From Streptomyces olivochromogenes (lineage in GTDB: Bacteria > Actinomycetota > Actinomycetes > Streptomycetales > Streptomycetaceae), in the NCBI RefSeq assembly GCF_001514115.1, contig NZ_KQ948455.1:1-47929 (forward strand): a stretch of 47,929 nt of DNA, in the 5' to 3' direction. Made by a program: the position numbers and the translations under genes. Under the pieces are notes generated by a model. That model searched no databases. It saw nothing but the letters and a program-made list of their open reading frames with translations, and was not told the origin of the DNA. This document shows, one piece after another, positions 32,121 to 39,383 of this stretch (the first letter of the stretch is position 1; each line of letters opens with the position of its first letter).

Positions 32121-33178
32121 TTGCCGAGGGTGTCCGCGAGCTGTCGTACGACGAGCCGGGCGGCGGTGGGGCCGGCGTTGAGGTACCAGGGGTCGTCGTC
32201 GACCTTCACCGCGTGCCCGGCCTTGACCGCCTTCATCGACTTCCACAGGGGCCCGGCGAGCACGCTGCCCGCGTCGGTCTTGGAGGCGTCGCCCTGCACG
32301 GAGTAGAAGATCCAGTCCCCGTCCGCGACATCGATGCTCTCCGCCCCGATGTCCTGCGAGATCGCCTTGAACTGCTGCGACTTGGGCCGGGAGAGCCCCA
32401 TGTCGACGGCGATGGAGCCGGTGAACGACGACACGCCGAACATCCGTGTCCGGTCCGGCGTGAACCGCAGCATCGAGACGGCGGGATCGCCGAGCTGCTT
32501 GCCCCGCGTGGCGGCGTCGCTCACGATGCCGTCGAGCAGCTCCTGCGCCTTGTCGCCCTTGCCGACCGCGTCACCGACGAGGAGCAGATCCCGCTTCCAG
32601 TTGATGCCGTTGCCGGCCGTCACGACGGTGGGCGCGATCTTCGACAGCTTCGGGTAGAGGTCGCCGAGCGAGTCGTTGATCAGGATCAGATCGGGCTTGG
32701 CGGCGGCGAGCGTCTCCAGGTTGGGCGCGGTGCGGGTCCCCGCGTCGGTCATGGCCGACAACTTCTTCTTGTACGCGGGGAAGGCGTCGTTCAGATAGTC
32801 CGGCGCCAGCCCGGCGTTGTCCGCGCGGGTCGTCACGGTCGGCACGATGCCCAAGGTCAGCAGGTCGTCCAGCTGTCCGGTGCTGAGCGCGGCGATCTTC
32901 TCGGGCGCGCTCTTGATCTCCGTCTTGCCTTCGAAGTGCCCGACGGTCCGAGGGAATTCACCGTCCTCGGCGCTGCCCGCGCCCATCCCGGCGGCGACGG
33001 CGCTGGGGGCGGCGGAGGGGCCCTCGGAGGCCCCGCTCACGAGATTGCGGTCGCCGCCTGCGGTGTTCTTGCTCTGCGAGGAGCCGTTGTCCCCGTCCCC
33101 GCTCCCGGACGAACATCCGGCCAGCAGACCGCCGACGATGGCAACGGCCAGGACGGCCTTCGACCCCAAGGTGCGCAC
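32117..33178 (-). CDS. Iron-siderophore substrate-binding lipoprotein
   Basis: A 353-residue extracytoplasmic binding protein. Signal peptide with lipobox LLAGC (Cys22), a Ser/Gly/Asn-rich linker (about 23-85), then a two-lobed TroA-like fold: PEKIAALSTGQLDDLLTLGI, PNLETLAAAKPDLILIND (conserved in FecB/FepB family), and DDDPWYLNAGPTAARLVVRQL near the end. It captures a ferric siderophore, type unknown. GTG at 33176-33178 follows GGAG at 5 bases; a longer frame upstream crosses the iron box and is excluded. First gene of the operon, likely iron-repressed through the box just upstream. Confidence 0.92.
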   Translation of the reverse strand: MRTLGSKAVLAVAIVGGLLAGCSSGSGDGDNGSSQSKNTAGGDRNLVSGASEGPSAAPSAVAAGMGAGSAEDGEFPRTVGHFEGKTEIKSAPEKIAALSTGQLDDLLTLGIVPTVTTRADNAGLAPDYLNDAFPAYKKKLSAMTDAGTRTAPNLETLAAAKPDLILINDSLGDLYPKLSKIAPTVVTAGNGINWKRDLLLVGDAVGKGDKAQELLDGIVSDAATRGKQLGDPAVSMLRFTPDRTRMFGVSSFTGSIAVDMGLSRPKSQQFKAISQDIGAESIDVADGDWIFYSVQGDASKTDAGSVLAGPLWKSMKAVKAGHAVKVDDDPWYLNAGPTAARLVVRQLADTLGK

Positions 33179-33194
33179 AAGTACTCCGATCAAT

Positions 33195-33219
33195 GGATAA
33201 GGCAAGCCTAACCTTATCC
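33195..33219. promoter_or_regulatory. Iron box (IdeR/DmdR1-type operator)
   Basis: On the minus strand TAAGGTTAGGCTTGCCTTA agrees with the consensus TTAGGTTAGGCTAACCTAA at 15 of 19 positions. The arms GGATAAGG and CCTTATCC make it a palindrome. It sits 16 bp upstream of the binding-protein start and about 90 bp upstream of the divergent multicopper oxidase, so iron-loaded DmdR1 would be expected to repress at least the uptake operon. Confidence 0.8.
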
Positions 33220-33309
33220 CCCGTTTCAGGGTGACGGGGTCTGCTCCAATGGGGGACACGCCGTGCCGGGTTCGAGGACATATCAGCGTAAAACGTGTGT
33301 TATTCATTC

Positions 33310-34947
33310 ATGCACTCACCTACGCGGCGCACCGTGCTCGGTGCCTCGATCGCGGCCGCCGGCTCGGGACTCCTGGCCGGCTGCTCCGGGTCCGACTCCT
33401 CCTCCGGATCCGGCTCGCACCCCGGGCCCGGCGAGCACCAGGGGAGCGGAGTCGGTCACGGCGGCAGGCCCTTCATTCCCAGGGGACCCAAGGGGTACGT
33501 GAACCCGTCCGATCCCGAGGTCCTGGCCGTCGAGAGGAAACGCGGGGGCGGTCCCGTCCGCTCGTTCAAGCTCACGGCCGCCGAGACCACCCTCGACCTG
33601 GGTGGACGGACCGTCAGATCATGGGCGTACGGCGACTCGCTGCCCGGCAGGGAGGTGCGGATCAAGTCGGGCGACATCCTCGATCTCAACCTGGCCAACC
33701 ATCTGCCCGTGTCCACGACGCTGCACTCGCACGGGGTCCGCATGCGATGCGACATGGACGGAGTACCCGGCCTGACCCAGCACCCCATCAAGCCCGGCGA
33801 CGACTTCAACTACCGCTTCGCCGTGGACCACCCGGGTACGTACTGGCTGCACTCGCACTCGGGGCTGCAGCTCGACCGCGGCCTGTACGCCCCGCTGATC
33901 GTCGAGGACCCCAGGGAGCCGTTGTCCTACGACAAGGAGTGGGTCGTCATCCTGGACGACTGGGTGGACGGCGTCGCCGGCTCCACCCCCGACGGCGTGC
34001 TCGCCCAGCTGCTCGACGGCAAGGGCATGGCGACGGGCATGGGCATGGGCGAGGACGACGAACCCGGGGGCAAGGCCCATGACAAGGCCGCCCACGAGAA
34101 GCCCCACGGCCCCTCCCGCGTCCTGCACAACTCCCGCAGCCGCATCCTGCACAGCGAGGGAGGCAGCGTCGACTACCCGTTCTACCTGGTCAACGGCCGT
34201 CTCCCGAAGGCTCCTTCGGTCTTCCGGGCCCGCAAGGGCGACCGCATCCGGCTGCGGATCATCAACGCCGGCGCCGAAACGGCCTTCCGGGTGGCGCTGG
34301 GCGGCCACGAGATGACGATCACGCACACGGACGGCTACCCCGTCGAGCACACGAAGACGGACGCGCTGCTGCTCGGCATGGCCGAACGCTACGACGTGCT
34401 GATCACCGCCAAGGACGGCGTGTTCCCGCTGGTCGCGCTCGCCGAGGGCAAGAACGCCAGGGCCCTGGCCGTCCTGCGCACCGGCAGTGGGGACAATCCC
34501 CACCCCTCCGTGCACCCGGACGAACTCGACGGCAAGCTCGTCCCGGCCAGACGCCTCGTGCCGGACGACTCCGTGGCCCTCACCGACGACGAGCCGGACC
34601 GCGAGCTGCGCATCAGGCTGACCGGCGGGATGAAGAAGTTCGACTGGGCCTTCGACCACCGGCCGTACTCCGTCGAGCAACGCCACCCGGTCAGCTACGG
34701 CGAACGGATCCGCCTGACCCTCATCAACGCCACCGACATGTGGCACCCCATGCACCTGCACGGCCACACCTTCGCCCTCACCGGCTTCGGCGTGATCGGT
34801 GCCCGCAAGGACACCGCCCACGTGGTGCCACACCACAAACTCGTCGTCGACTTCTACGCCGACAACCCGGGCCTGTGGATGCTCCACTGCCACAACCAGT
34901 ACCACTCGGAGTCCGGCATGATGACGATCCTCGGCTACCGGAAGTGA
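33310..34947 (+). CDS. Multicopper oxidase, Tat-exported lipoprotein
   Basis: A 545-residue multicopper oxidase. The signal peptide is unusual: twin arginines (TRRTVLGAS, residues 5-13) and a lipobox LLAGC with Cys25, so it should be folded and copper-loaded in the cytoplasm, then Tat-exported and lipid-anchored. Copper ligands appear in order: LHSHG and WLHSHSG in the first cupredoxin domain, HPMHLHGHTF and HCHNQYHSESGM in the last, the latter giving the type 1 copper Cys, His and axial Met. A His/Lys/Met-rich insert (GMATGMGMG, then HDKAAHEKPHG) may bind metal. It may oxidise Fe(II), Cu(I) or phenols. No ribosome site is seen; ATG at 33310 is taken, with GTG 33295 as alternative. Confidence 0.9.
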   Translation: MHSPTRRTVLGASIAAAGSGLLAGCSGSDSSSGSGSHPGPGEHQGSGVGHGGRPFIPRGPKGYVNPSDPEVLAVERKRGGGPVRSFKLTAAETTLDLGGRTVRSWAYGDSLPGREVRIKSGDILDLNLANHLPVSTTLHSHGVRMRCDMDGVPGLTQHPIKPGDDFNYRFAVDHPGTYWLHSHSGLQLDRGLYAPLIVEDPREPLSYDKEWVVILDDWVDGVAGSTPDGVLAQLLDGKGMATGMGMGEDDEPGGKAHDKAAHEKPHGPSRVLHNSRSRILHSEGGSVDYPFYLVNGRLPKAPSVFRARKGDRIRLRIINAGAETAFRVALGGHEMTITHTDGYPVEHTKTDALLLGMAERYDVLITAKDGVFPLVALAEGKNARALAVLRTGSGDNPHPSVHPDELDGKLVPARRLVPDDSVALTDDEPDRELRIRLTGGMKKFDWAFDHRPYSVEQRHPVSYGERIRLTLINATDMWHPMHLHGHTFALTGFGVIGARKDTAHVVPHHKLVVDFYADNPGLWMLHCHNQYHSESGMMTILGYRK

Positions 34948-34977
34948 GACACCAGCCACCGACGCGTTGTCACTTGA

Positions 34978-35164
34978 TCATGCGAAACCCCGCTCGTGGA
35001 GGGAGACTCGGTGGCCGAGCAGGCCGCCGAAGTCGATCGGCGCGTCGAAGTCGATCGTCGCGTCGAAGCGTCCGGCGAGGACCAGGGCGTGGTGCCCGAG
35101 CGGCAGATGGTTCTCCCGCCCCGAGCCGTGGGCGGGCAGGCCCGCCCACCGCGTCCTCCGTACA
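34978..35164 (-). pseudogene. Possible 3' remnant of a gene
   Basis: The minus strand reads open to a stop at 34978-34980 with strongly coding-like third-position GC and a plausible protein end: HHALVLAGRFDATIDF followed by APIDFGGLLGHRVSLHERGF. No start codon lies in that frame outside the preceding gene's 3' end, so it looks like the C-terminal stump of a lost gene. It includes an imperfect tandem repeat of a GTCGAAG-containing unit (around 35028-35068). The family is not recognised. Confidence 0.35.
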
Positions 35165-36019
35165 TCAGCCGCGGCGCTGCCACCAGCGGCGCTTCGGTTC
35201 GGGTGTCGGAGGAAGCGGTGGGGTCGATGCTTCGGTCGTTGGTCCGGCCGATTCCTGGGCTGTCGCGGTGTCCGGGGCAACGGCGGGCAGAGCGCGCAGC
35301 GCGGTGCGGATGCGGTCGAAGGTCGCGATCGTGTGGTGACCGTCGCCGGGCAGCGCCACCCCGACGCAGACCAGCTTGAAACTGTTCCCGCTGAGGGGGG
35401 AGGCGATGAACACCGGTGCGCCGACGCACCCTTGTGGCAGTCGGCCGACCCAACGGACGCCGCCGTCGCTGCCACGCGCGACCTCGCCGACCACGACGGC
35501 CTGCTCCCGGGCGCCACTCCCGGCAGCGACGTCGTGGCCCAGTAGACAGGCCGCGACCGGGTCCGCACCGAGATGCGCGATGTCCTCGTCCCTGGCCGCG
35601 AGGCCGTCGGTGATCTCATCGGTCGTCCAGCGCCACCCCTTGCGGGCGCCATGCGCATGCAGCCCGGCCGTGGGCATGACCGCGACCCCCAGGCCGTCGA
35701 GATGGATCCACCCCTCGGCGAAGTCGACCATCATCAGTTTCTCCGCACTCATCGCGGGTGCGCACAGGTCCGGCCGAAGGGTGAACTCGGCCATCTCGAC
35801 CCTCGTCGGCTCGCCGGCGGTCACAAGGTACTGCCGGACGACCTCGTCCGCGGATTCGTTCTCGGAGGTGCTCTCCACGAGCTCGTTGAACCAGAAGGCA
35901 GTCGCGTACTGCTCCTCCCGGTTGGCTCGCTGAAAGGGAAGCGTCGCGCGGCCGGCGTGGCCGATTATCGCGTCGATGGTCGCGCCGTGGAGGTCGGGCA
36001 GGTCGGTCAGCTCAGACAT
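35165..36019 (-). CDS. Unassigned protein with a degenerate trypsin-like fold pattern
   Basis: A 284-residue soluble protein of unknown function. Several features echo trypsin-like peptidases used as standalone proteins: ATAFWFNELV then RQYLVTAGEP where the usual LVTNRHV His would lie, and GCVGAPVFIASP where the catalytic GxSGxPVF motif would lie, but with Val in place of Ser and no His. If homologous it would be a catalytically dead relative, possibly a binding or scaffold protein. The C-terminus is Pro/Thr-rich ending PKRRWWQRRG, a basic aromatic tail. No signal peptide. ATG at 36017-36019; unclear ribosome site. The fold link is my inference and needs a profile search. Confidence 0.7.
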   Translation of the reverse strand: MSELTDLPDLHGATIDAIIGHAGRATLPFQRANREEQYATAFWFNELVESTSENESADEVVRQYLVTAGEPTRVEMAEFTLRPDLCAPAMSAEKLMMVDFAEGWIHLDGLGVAVMPTAGLHAHGARKGWRWTTDEITDGLAARDEDIAHLGADPVAACLLGHDVAAGSGAREQAVVVGEVARGSDGGVRWVGRLPQGCVGAPVFIASPLSGNSFKLVCVGVALPGDGHHTIATFDRIRTALRALPAVAPDTATAQESAGPTTEASTPPLPPTPEPKRRWWQRRG

Positions 36020-36093
36020 GGTTCGAGAGCGTAGCTTGGGACGGCCGGGGCGACCGGGGCGTTGTTTCGGGCGGGCACTCCGGGGGAGAGCGG

Positions 36094-36624
36094 ATGAACG
36101 GCTGGGGTCGGCGCGGGGAGAGAGGCCGGGCAGGCCGTCCGGCGGTCATGTTCGTCGTTCTCGTGGCCGCGGGCATCGGACTGACCTGGTTCGCGGGAAC
36201 GCACTTCGCCTACGCCACGGGCCTGGCCGGCACCCCGGGGCATCTCCGGGTCGAAGCATGCGCCTGGGAACACGTCGGGGGCCACCGCTATCCGCACTGC
36301 AGCGGCGTCTTCCGCTCCTCCGACGGCACCGTCGTCGACCCGAACGCCTCGATCGGCAAGAACCTGCCCGTCGGCGACACGGTCGCGTTGCAGCGGGTGG
36401 CCTCCGGCGGATACGAGCAGACGGGCACCGCGTCCTCGTTCGGGTGGCTGGCGATTTCCCTGCTCGGCCTGATGGTGCTGCTGCTGGGGATTCTGGTCGT
36501 CTGCGGCAAGGGCGGTGCGCGTCGACTGCCGCGCGGGCTGCTGGTGCTGCTCGGTGCGCTGGGCGCCCTGATGCTGCTCAGCGCGTTCATCGGCGGAGTG
36601 GCGGGGATGACCGGGGTGTTCTGA
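36094..36624 (+). CDS. Membrane protein of unknown function
   Basis: A 176-residue protein with three hydrophobic helices: residues about 17-36, 110-133 and 145-170. Between the first two lies an extracytoplasmic loop of about 70 residues with two cysteines (EACAWEHVGGHRYPHCSGVF), likely disulfide-bonded. The pattern resembles small Streptomyces membrane proteins with a conserved Cys loop; no function is known to me. ATG at 36094 follows GGGGGAGAGCGG. Divergent from the unassigned protein gene with 74 bp between. Followed by a simple-repeat region. Confidence 0.8.
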   Translation: MNGWGRRGERGRAGRPAVMFVVLVAAGIGLTWFAGTHFAYATGLAGTPGHLRVEACAWEHVGGHRYPHCSGVFRSSDGTVVDPNASIGKNLPVGDTVALQRVASGGYEQTGTASSFGWLAISLLGLMVLLLGILVVCGKGGARRLPRGLLVLLGALGALMLLSAFIGGVAGMTGVF

Positions 36625-36730
36625 GGCCCGGCCACATCGTGCGGCGGGGTGGTGTGCGGTCGACGATGGCTGTGGGGGTGTGTGGCCGCGGGATCGACTT
36701 CTGCGGGTTCAGCCGAGCCACGCCTGCTCG

Positions 36731-36830
36731 GATCACTCCGATCACTCCGATCACTCCGATCGTTCCGATCGCTTCGTCGCTCGGAGCAATCCATCGCTCG
36801 GATCGCTCCGGATTGTTCCGGATCGCTCCG
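36731..36830. repeat. Two short tandem repeats: 9 bp x5 and 10 bp x3
   Basis: Units GATCACTCC (x3), GATCGTTCC and GATCGCTTC start at 36731, 36740, 36749, 36758 and 36767 (9-bp period). A second array, GATCGCTCCG, GATTGTTCCG, GATCGCTCCG, starts at 36801, 36811 and 36821 (10-bp period). They fill the gap before the GAP-family gene, within 25 bp of its ATG, and all share a GAT-n3-TCC core. No known element was recognised. Confidence 0.75.
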
Positions 36831-36854
36831 ATCCTTCCCTTGCCGGAGGCCGCC

Positions 36855-37535
36855 ATGGGGCAAGCTCTCGGTGATGTCCTGGGTTTGGCGGCCGCCGTCG
36901 CCGTCAGCCCGCTCCCGATCATCGCGATGATCCTCGTCCTCGCCACACCGCGCGGACGGCTCAACGGCGTACTCTTCGCCGTCGGCTGGATTCTCGGGCT
37001 CTGCGTCCTGGGCGGGGCGGTGCTGGCGATCGTCGGACCGGAGGGTTCCTCCTCCACCCGCAGTCAGCCGGCCACCTGGGTGGGCGGCCTCAAACTTGCC
37101 CTGGGAGTGCTGCTCGTCCTCTTCGGCCTTCGGCTGTGGCGTCGGCGCCCCTCGGACGCTTCGCAGGCGCGGCTGCCGAAGTGGATGGCCACGATCGACC
37201 GGCTCACGCCGTCGAAGGTCTTCGGACTCGCGGTGGCCCTGGCGGCGCTCAACGCCAAGAACGCCCCGCTGACCATCGCCGCGGGTGCCTCGATCGCTTC
37301 GGCCGGGCTTCCCGTCGGGCAGCAGATCGCGTCGTTGGCGATCTTCGTACTGATCGGCTCACTCGGACTGCTCGCCCCGCTGGGAGTCTTCCTGATCGGA
37401 GGAGACCGGGCGAGGACCACGCTCGGCGGCTGGAGAGACCGGGCCGCACGGCACAACGTCGCGGTGATGGCGGTCCTGTTCTTCGTCATAGGGCTGAAAC
37501 TGCTCGGCGACGGCATCTCCATCCTCACGTCCTGA
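36855..37535 (+). CDS. GAP-family (Sap-like) integral membrane protein
   Basis: A 226-residue polytopic protein with about six helices, matching the GAP family (GPL-addressing/Sap-type, also called LysE-like exporters) in its opening VSPLPIIAMILVLATPRGRL and the central GLAVALAALNAKNAPLTIAA. Mycobacterial members help move glycolipids or sulfolipids across the membrane; the Streptomyces role is unknown. ATG at 36855 follows GGAGG at 5 bases. The short-repeat array precedes it; the ferredoxin-P450 operon begins 195 bp after. Confidence 0.85.
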   Translation: MGQALGDVLGLAAAVAVSPLPIIAMILVLATPRGRLNGVLFAVGWILGLCVLGGAVLAIVGPEGSSSTRSQPATWVGGLKLALGVLLVLFGLRLWRRRPSDASQARLPKWMATIDRLTPSKVFGLAVALAALNAKNAPLTIAAGASIASAGLPVGQQIASLAIFVLIGSLGLLAPLGVFLIGGDRARTTLGGWRDRAARHNVAVMAVLFFVIGLKLLGDGISILTS

Positions 37536-37730
37536 ATTCCTGAATCCCTTCCTCCTGAATCCTCACCGTGCGGTCGGCGTGCACGCGGGATACGCTTTTG
37601 ACGGCAAGTTCAGGTTCTCCGGGCGGTTTTGCAGACGCCGAGGCCTCATTCGCGATGATCGATTCTTCCTGCGGAGACCTGCCGACTCCCTTCTTCGAAA
37701 AGGGCATGCCTCGCCGCAATGGAGGTCGGG

Positions 37731-37958
37731 ATGAGAGTTGTCGTTGATCTTTCCCGGTGTCAGGGGTATGCGCAGTGCGCGTTCCTGGCTCCGGACGCGT
37801 TCCGGATGCATGGCGAGGAAGCGCTGATGTACGCCTCGAACCCCGACGACGCCCAGCGCCAACAGGTGTTGCGCGCCGCGGCGGCCTGCCCCCTCCAGGC
37901 CATTCTGGTCGACCAGCTGAAAGGCCGGGACGCGCCGGTGGGGACGTCGCCGTCATGA
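37731..37958 (+). CDS. 3Fe-4S ferredoxin, P450-type
   Basis: A 75-residue ferredoxin of the P450-associated type. Cluster ligands are Cys10, Cys16 and Cys53 (SRCQGYAQCAF and AAACPLQAI). The position between the first two that normally holds Cys, His or Asn is Tyr13 (CxxYxxC), a variant that implies a [3Fe-4S] rather than [4Fe-4S] cluster and possibly an unusual potential. It carries electrons from the reductase encoded next to the P450 after it. ATG at 37731 follows GGAGG at 5 bases; ATG 37719 lacks spacing. Its stop overlaps the reductase start (ATGA). Confidence 0.93.
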   Translation: MRVVVDLSRCQGYAQCAFLAPDAFRMHGEEALMYASNPDDAQRQQVLRAAAACPLQAILVDQLKGRDAPVGTSPS

Positions 37959-39346
37959 GCACTGCCGACACCCTGCAGGGGTTCAAGCGCGACGGCCGCG
38001 TCGTGATCGTCGGGGCGTCACTGGCGGGACTGCGCGCCGCCGAAGCCCTGCGCGACGAGGGGTTCACCGGGAAGCTGACCATGATCGGTGACGAGTTGGG
38101 GGAGCCCTACGACCGCCCCCCGCTGTCCAAGCAGGTACTGACCGGATGGGTGCCGGCCGACGGCACCACCCTGCCACGGCGTCGTGACATCGACGCGGAG
38201 TGGCTCCTGGGCGTGCCTGCCGACGGACTGGACCTGGCGAACAACCACGTGCGGCTCGCCGACGGCCGCACGATCCCCTTCGACCGCATGCTGATCTCCA
38301 CCGGCGTACGGGCCCGGCCCTGGCCCGTCGAGGCCGAGGCGGCCCTGGACGGTGTCTTCGTGGTCCGCACACGCGAGGACGCCGCCGGCCTGCAGCGGGC
38401 GGTCGCCGCCGGGCCCTCCCGCGTACTCATCATCGGCGCGGGCTTCACCGGCTCCGAGATCGCCTCCGTCTGCCGCGAGCGCGACATCCCGGTGACCGTC
38501 GCCGAACTCGCGCCGTCCCCACTGGTCGGAGGACTCGGCGCCATGATCGGCGAGATCGCGGCGGACATGCAGCGCGCCCACGGCGTCGACCTGCGCTGCG
38601 GTGTCAAGGTCACCCAGCTGGAGGGCGACGCGCAGGGGCGGGTTCGCCGTGCCCACTTCTCCGACGGCAGTGCGGTCGACGCCGACGTGGTGGTGGTGGC
38701 GCTCGGGGGCATCCGCAACACCGAGTGGCTGCGCGACTCGGGACTGGCGGTGGGCGTATGGGGAGTCGCCTGCGACGCGGGCTGCCGCGCCTTCGACCTC
38801 AACGGCCTGGTCACCGACGACATCTTCGTCGCCGGAGACGTGGCACGCAGCCCGAACCCGATGTACGAGTACCGGTTCATCTCGCTGGAGCACTGGGCCA
38901 ACGCCGTGGAGCAGGCCGAGATCGCGGCGCACAACATGGTCAGCGCCCAGGCGGACCGCTGGCCGCACCTGTCCATCCCGACGTTCTGGTCGATCCAGTT
39001 CGGCGTCAACATCAAGTCCGTCGGTGTACCGACCTACGCCGACGAGGTCGTCGTCACCCAGGGCTCCGTGGCCGACCACCGCTTTGTCGCCGCATACGGG
39101 TACCACGGCCGCGTCACCGCCGCCGTCAGCTTCAACAACGCGAAGTGGCTGGACCACTACCGGCGGCTGATCGAGACGGCCGCGCCCTTCCCGCCCCCCT
39201 GCCCCACGCCCGACCAGCCCCTCGACGCGAAGCCGGTGCCCGTCGACTTCCCCGGCCCCACGCTGCTCGCCCAGGGCGCCACGGTGGTCGTCACCGGCCA
39301 TGACCCGGGAGAACGGCGCGTCACCGCCATGCGGCAGCACCGCTAG
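37955..39346 (+). CDS. FAD-dependent ferredoxin reductase
   Basis: A 463-residue pyridine-nucleotide disulfide oxidoreductase-type reductase. FAD motif VVIVGASLAGLRAAEALR (about residues 14-31), the PYDRPPLSKQVL segment typical of ferredoxin reductases, NAD motif RVLIIGAGFTGSEIASVC (about 153-170) and FAD-binding GDVARSPNP near residue 290. It takes electrons from NAD(P)H to the adjoining ferredoxin. It is longer than the usual ~400 residues because of a Pro-rich C-terminal extension (about 408-463, PPPCPTPDQPLDAKPVP). ATG at 37955 overlaps the ferredoxin stop by 4 bp, so translation is coupled. Confidence 0.94.
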   Translation: MSTADTLQGFKRDGRVVIVGASLAGLRAAEALRDEGFTGKLTMIGDELGEPYDRPPLSKQVLTGWVPADGTTLPRRRDIDAEWLLGVPADGLDLANNHVRLADGRTIPFDRMLISTGVRARPWPVEAEAALDGVFVVRTREDAAGLQRAVAAGPSRVLIIGAGFTGSEIASVCRERDIPVTVAELAPSPLVGGLGAMIGEIAADMQRAHGVDLRCGVKVTQLEGDAQGRVRRAHFSDGSAVDADVVVVALGGIRNTEWLRDSGLAVGVWGVACDAGCRAFDLNGLVTDDIFVAGDVARSPNPMYEYRFISLEHWANAVEQAEIAAHNMVSAQADRWPHLSIPTFWSIQFGVNIKSVGVPTYADEVVVTQGSVADHRFVAAYGYHGRVTAAVSFNNAKWLDHYRRLIETAAPFPPPCPTPDQPLDAKPVPVDFPGPTLLAQGATVVVTGHDPGERRVTAMRQHR

Positions 39347-39383
39347 GAGGGAACAGGCAGGACGGAACAGGAGGGAAAGCGAC

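Noticed and set aside
36731..36830. CRISPR-like array
   Set aside because: Units are 9-10 bp with no spacers; CRISPR repeats are longer and separated by unique spacers.
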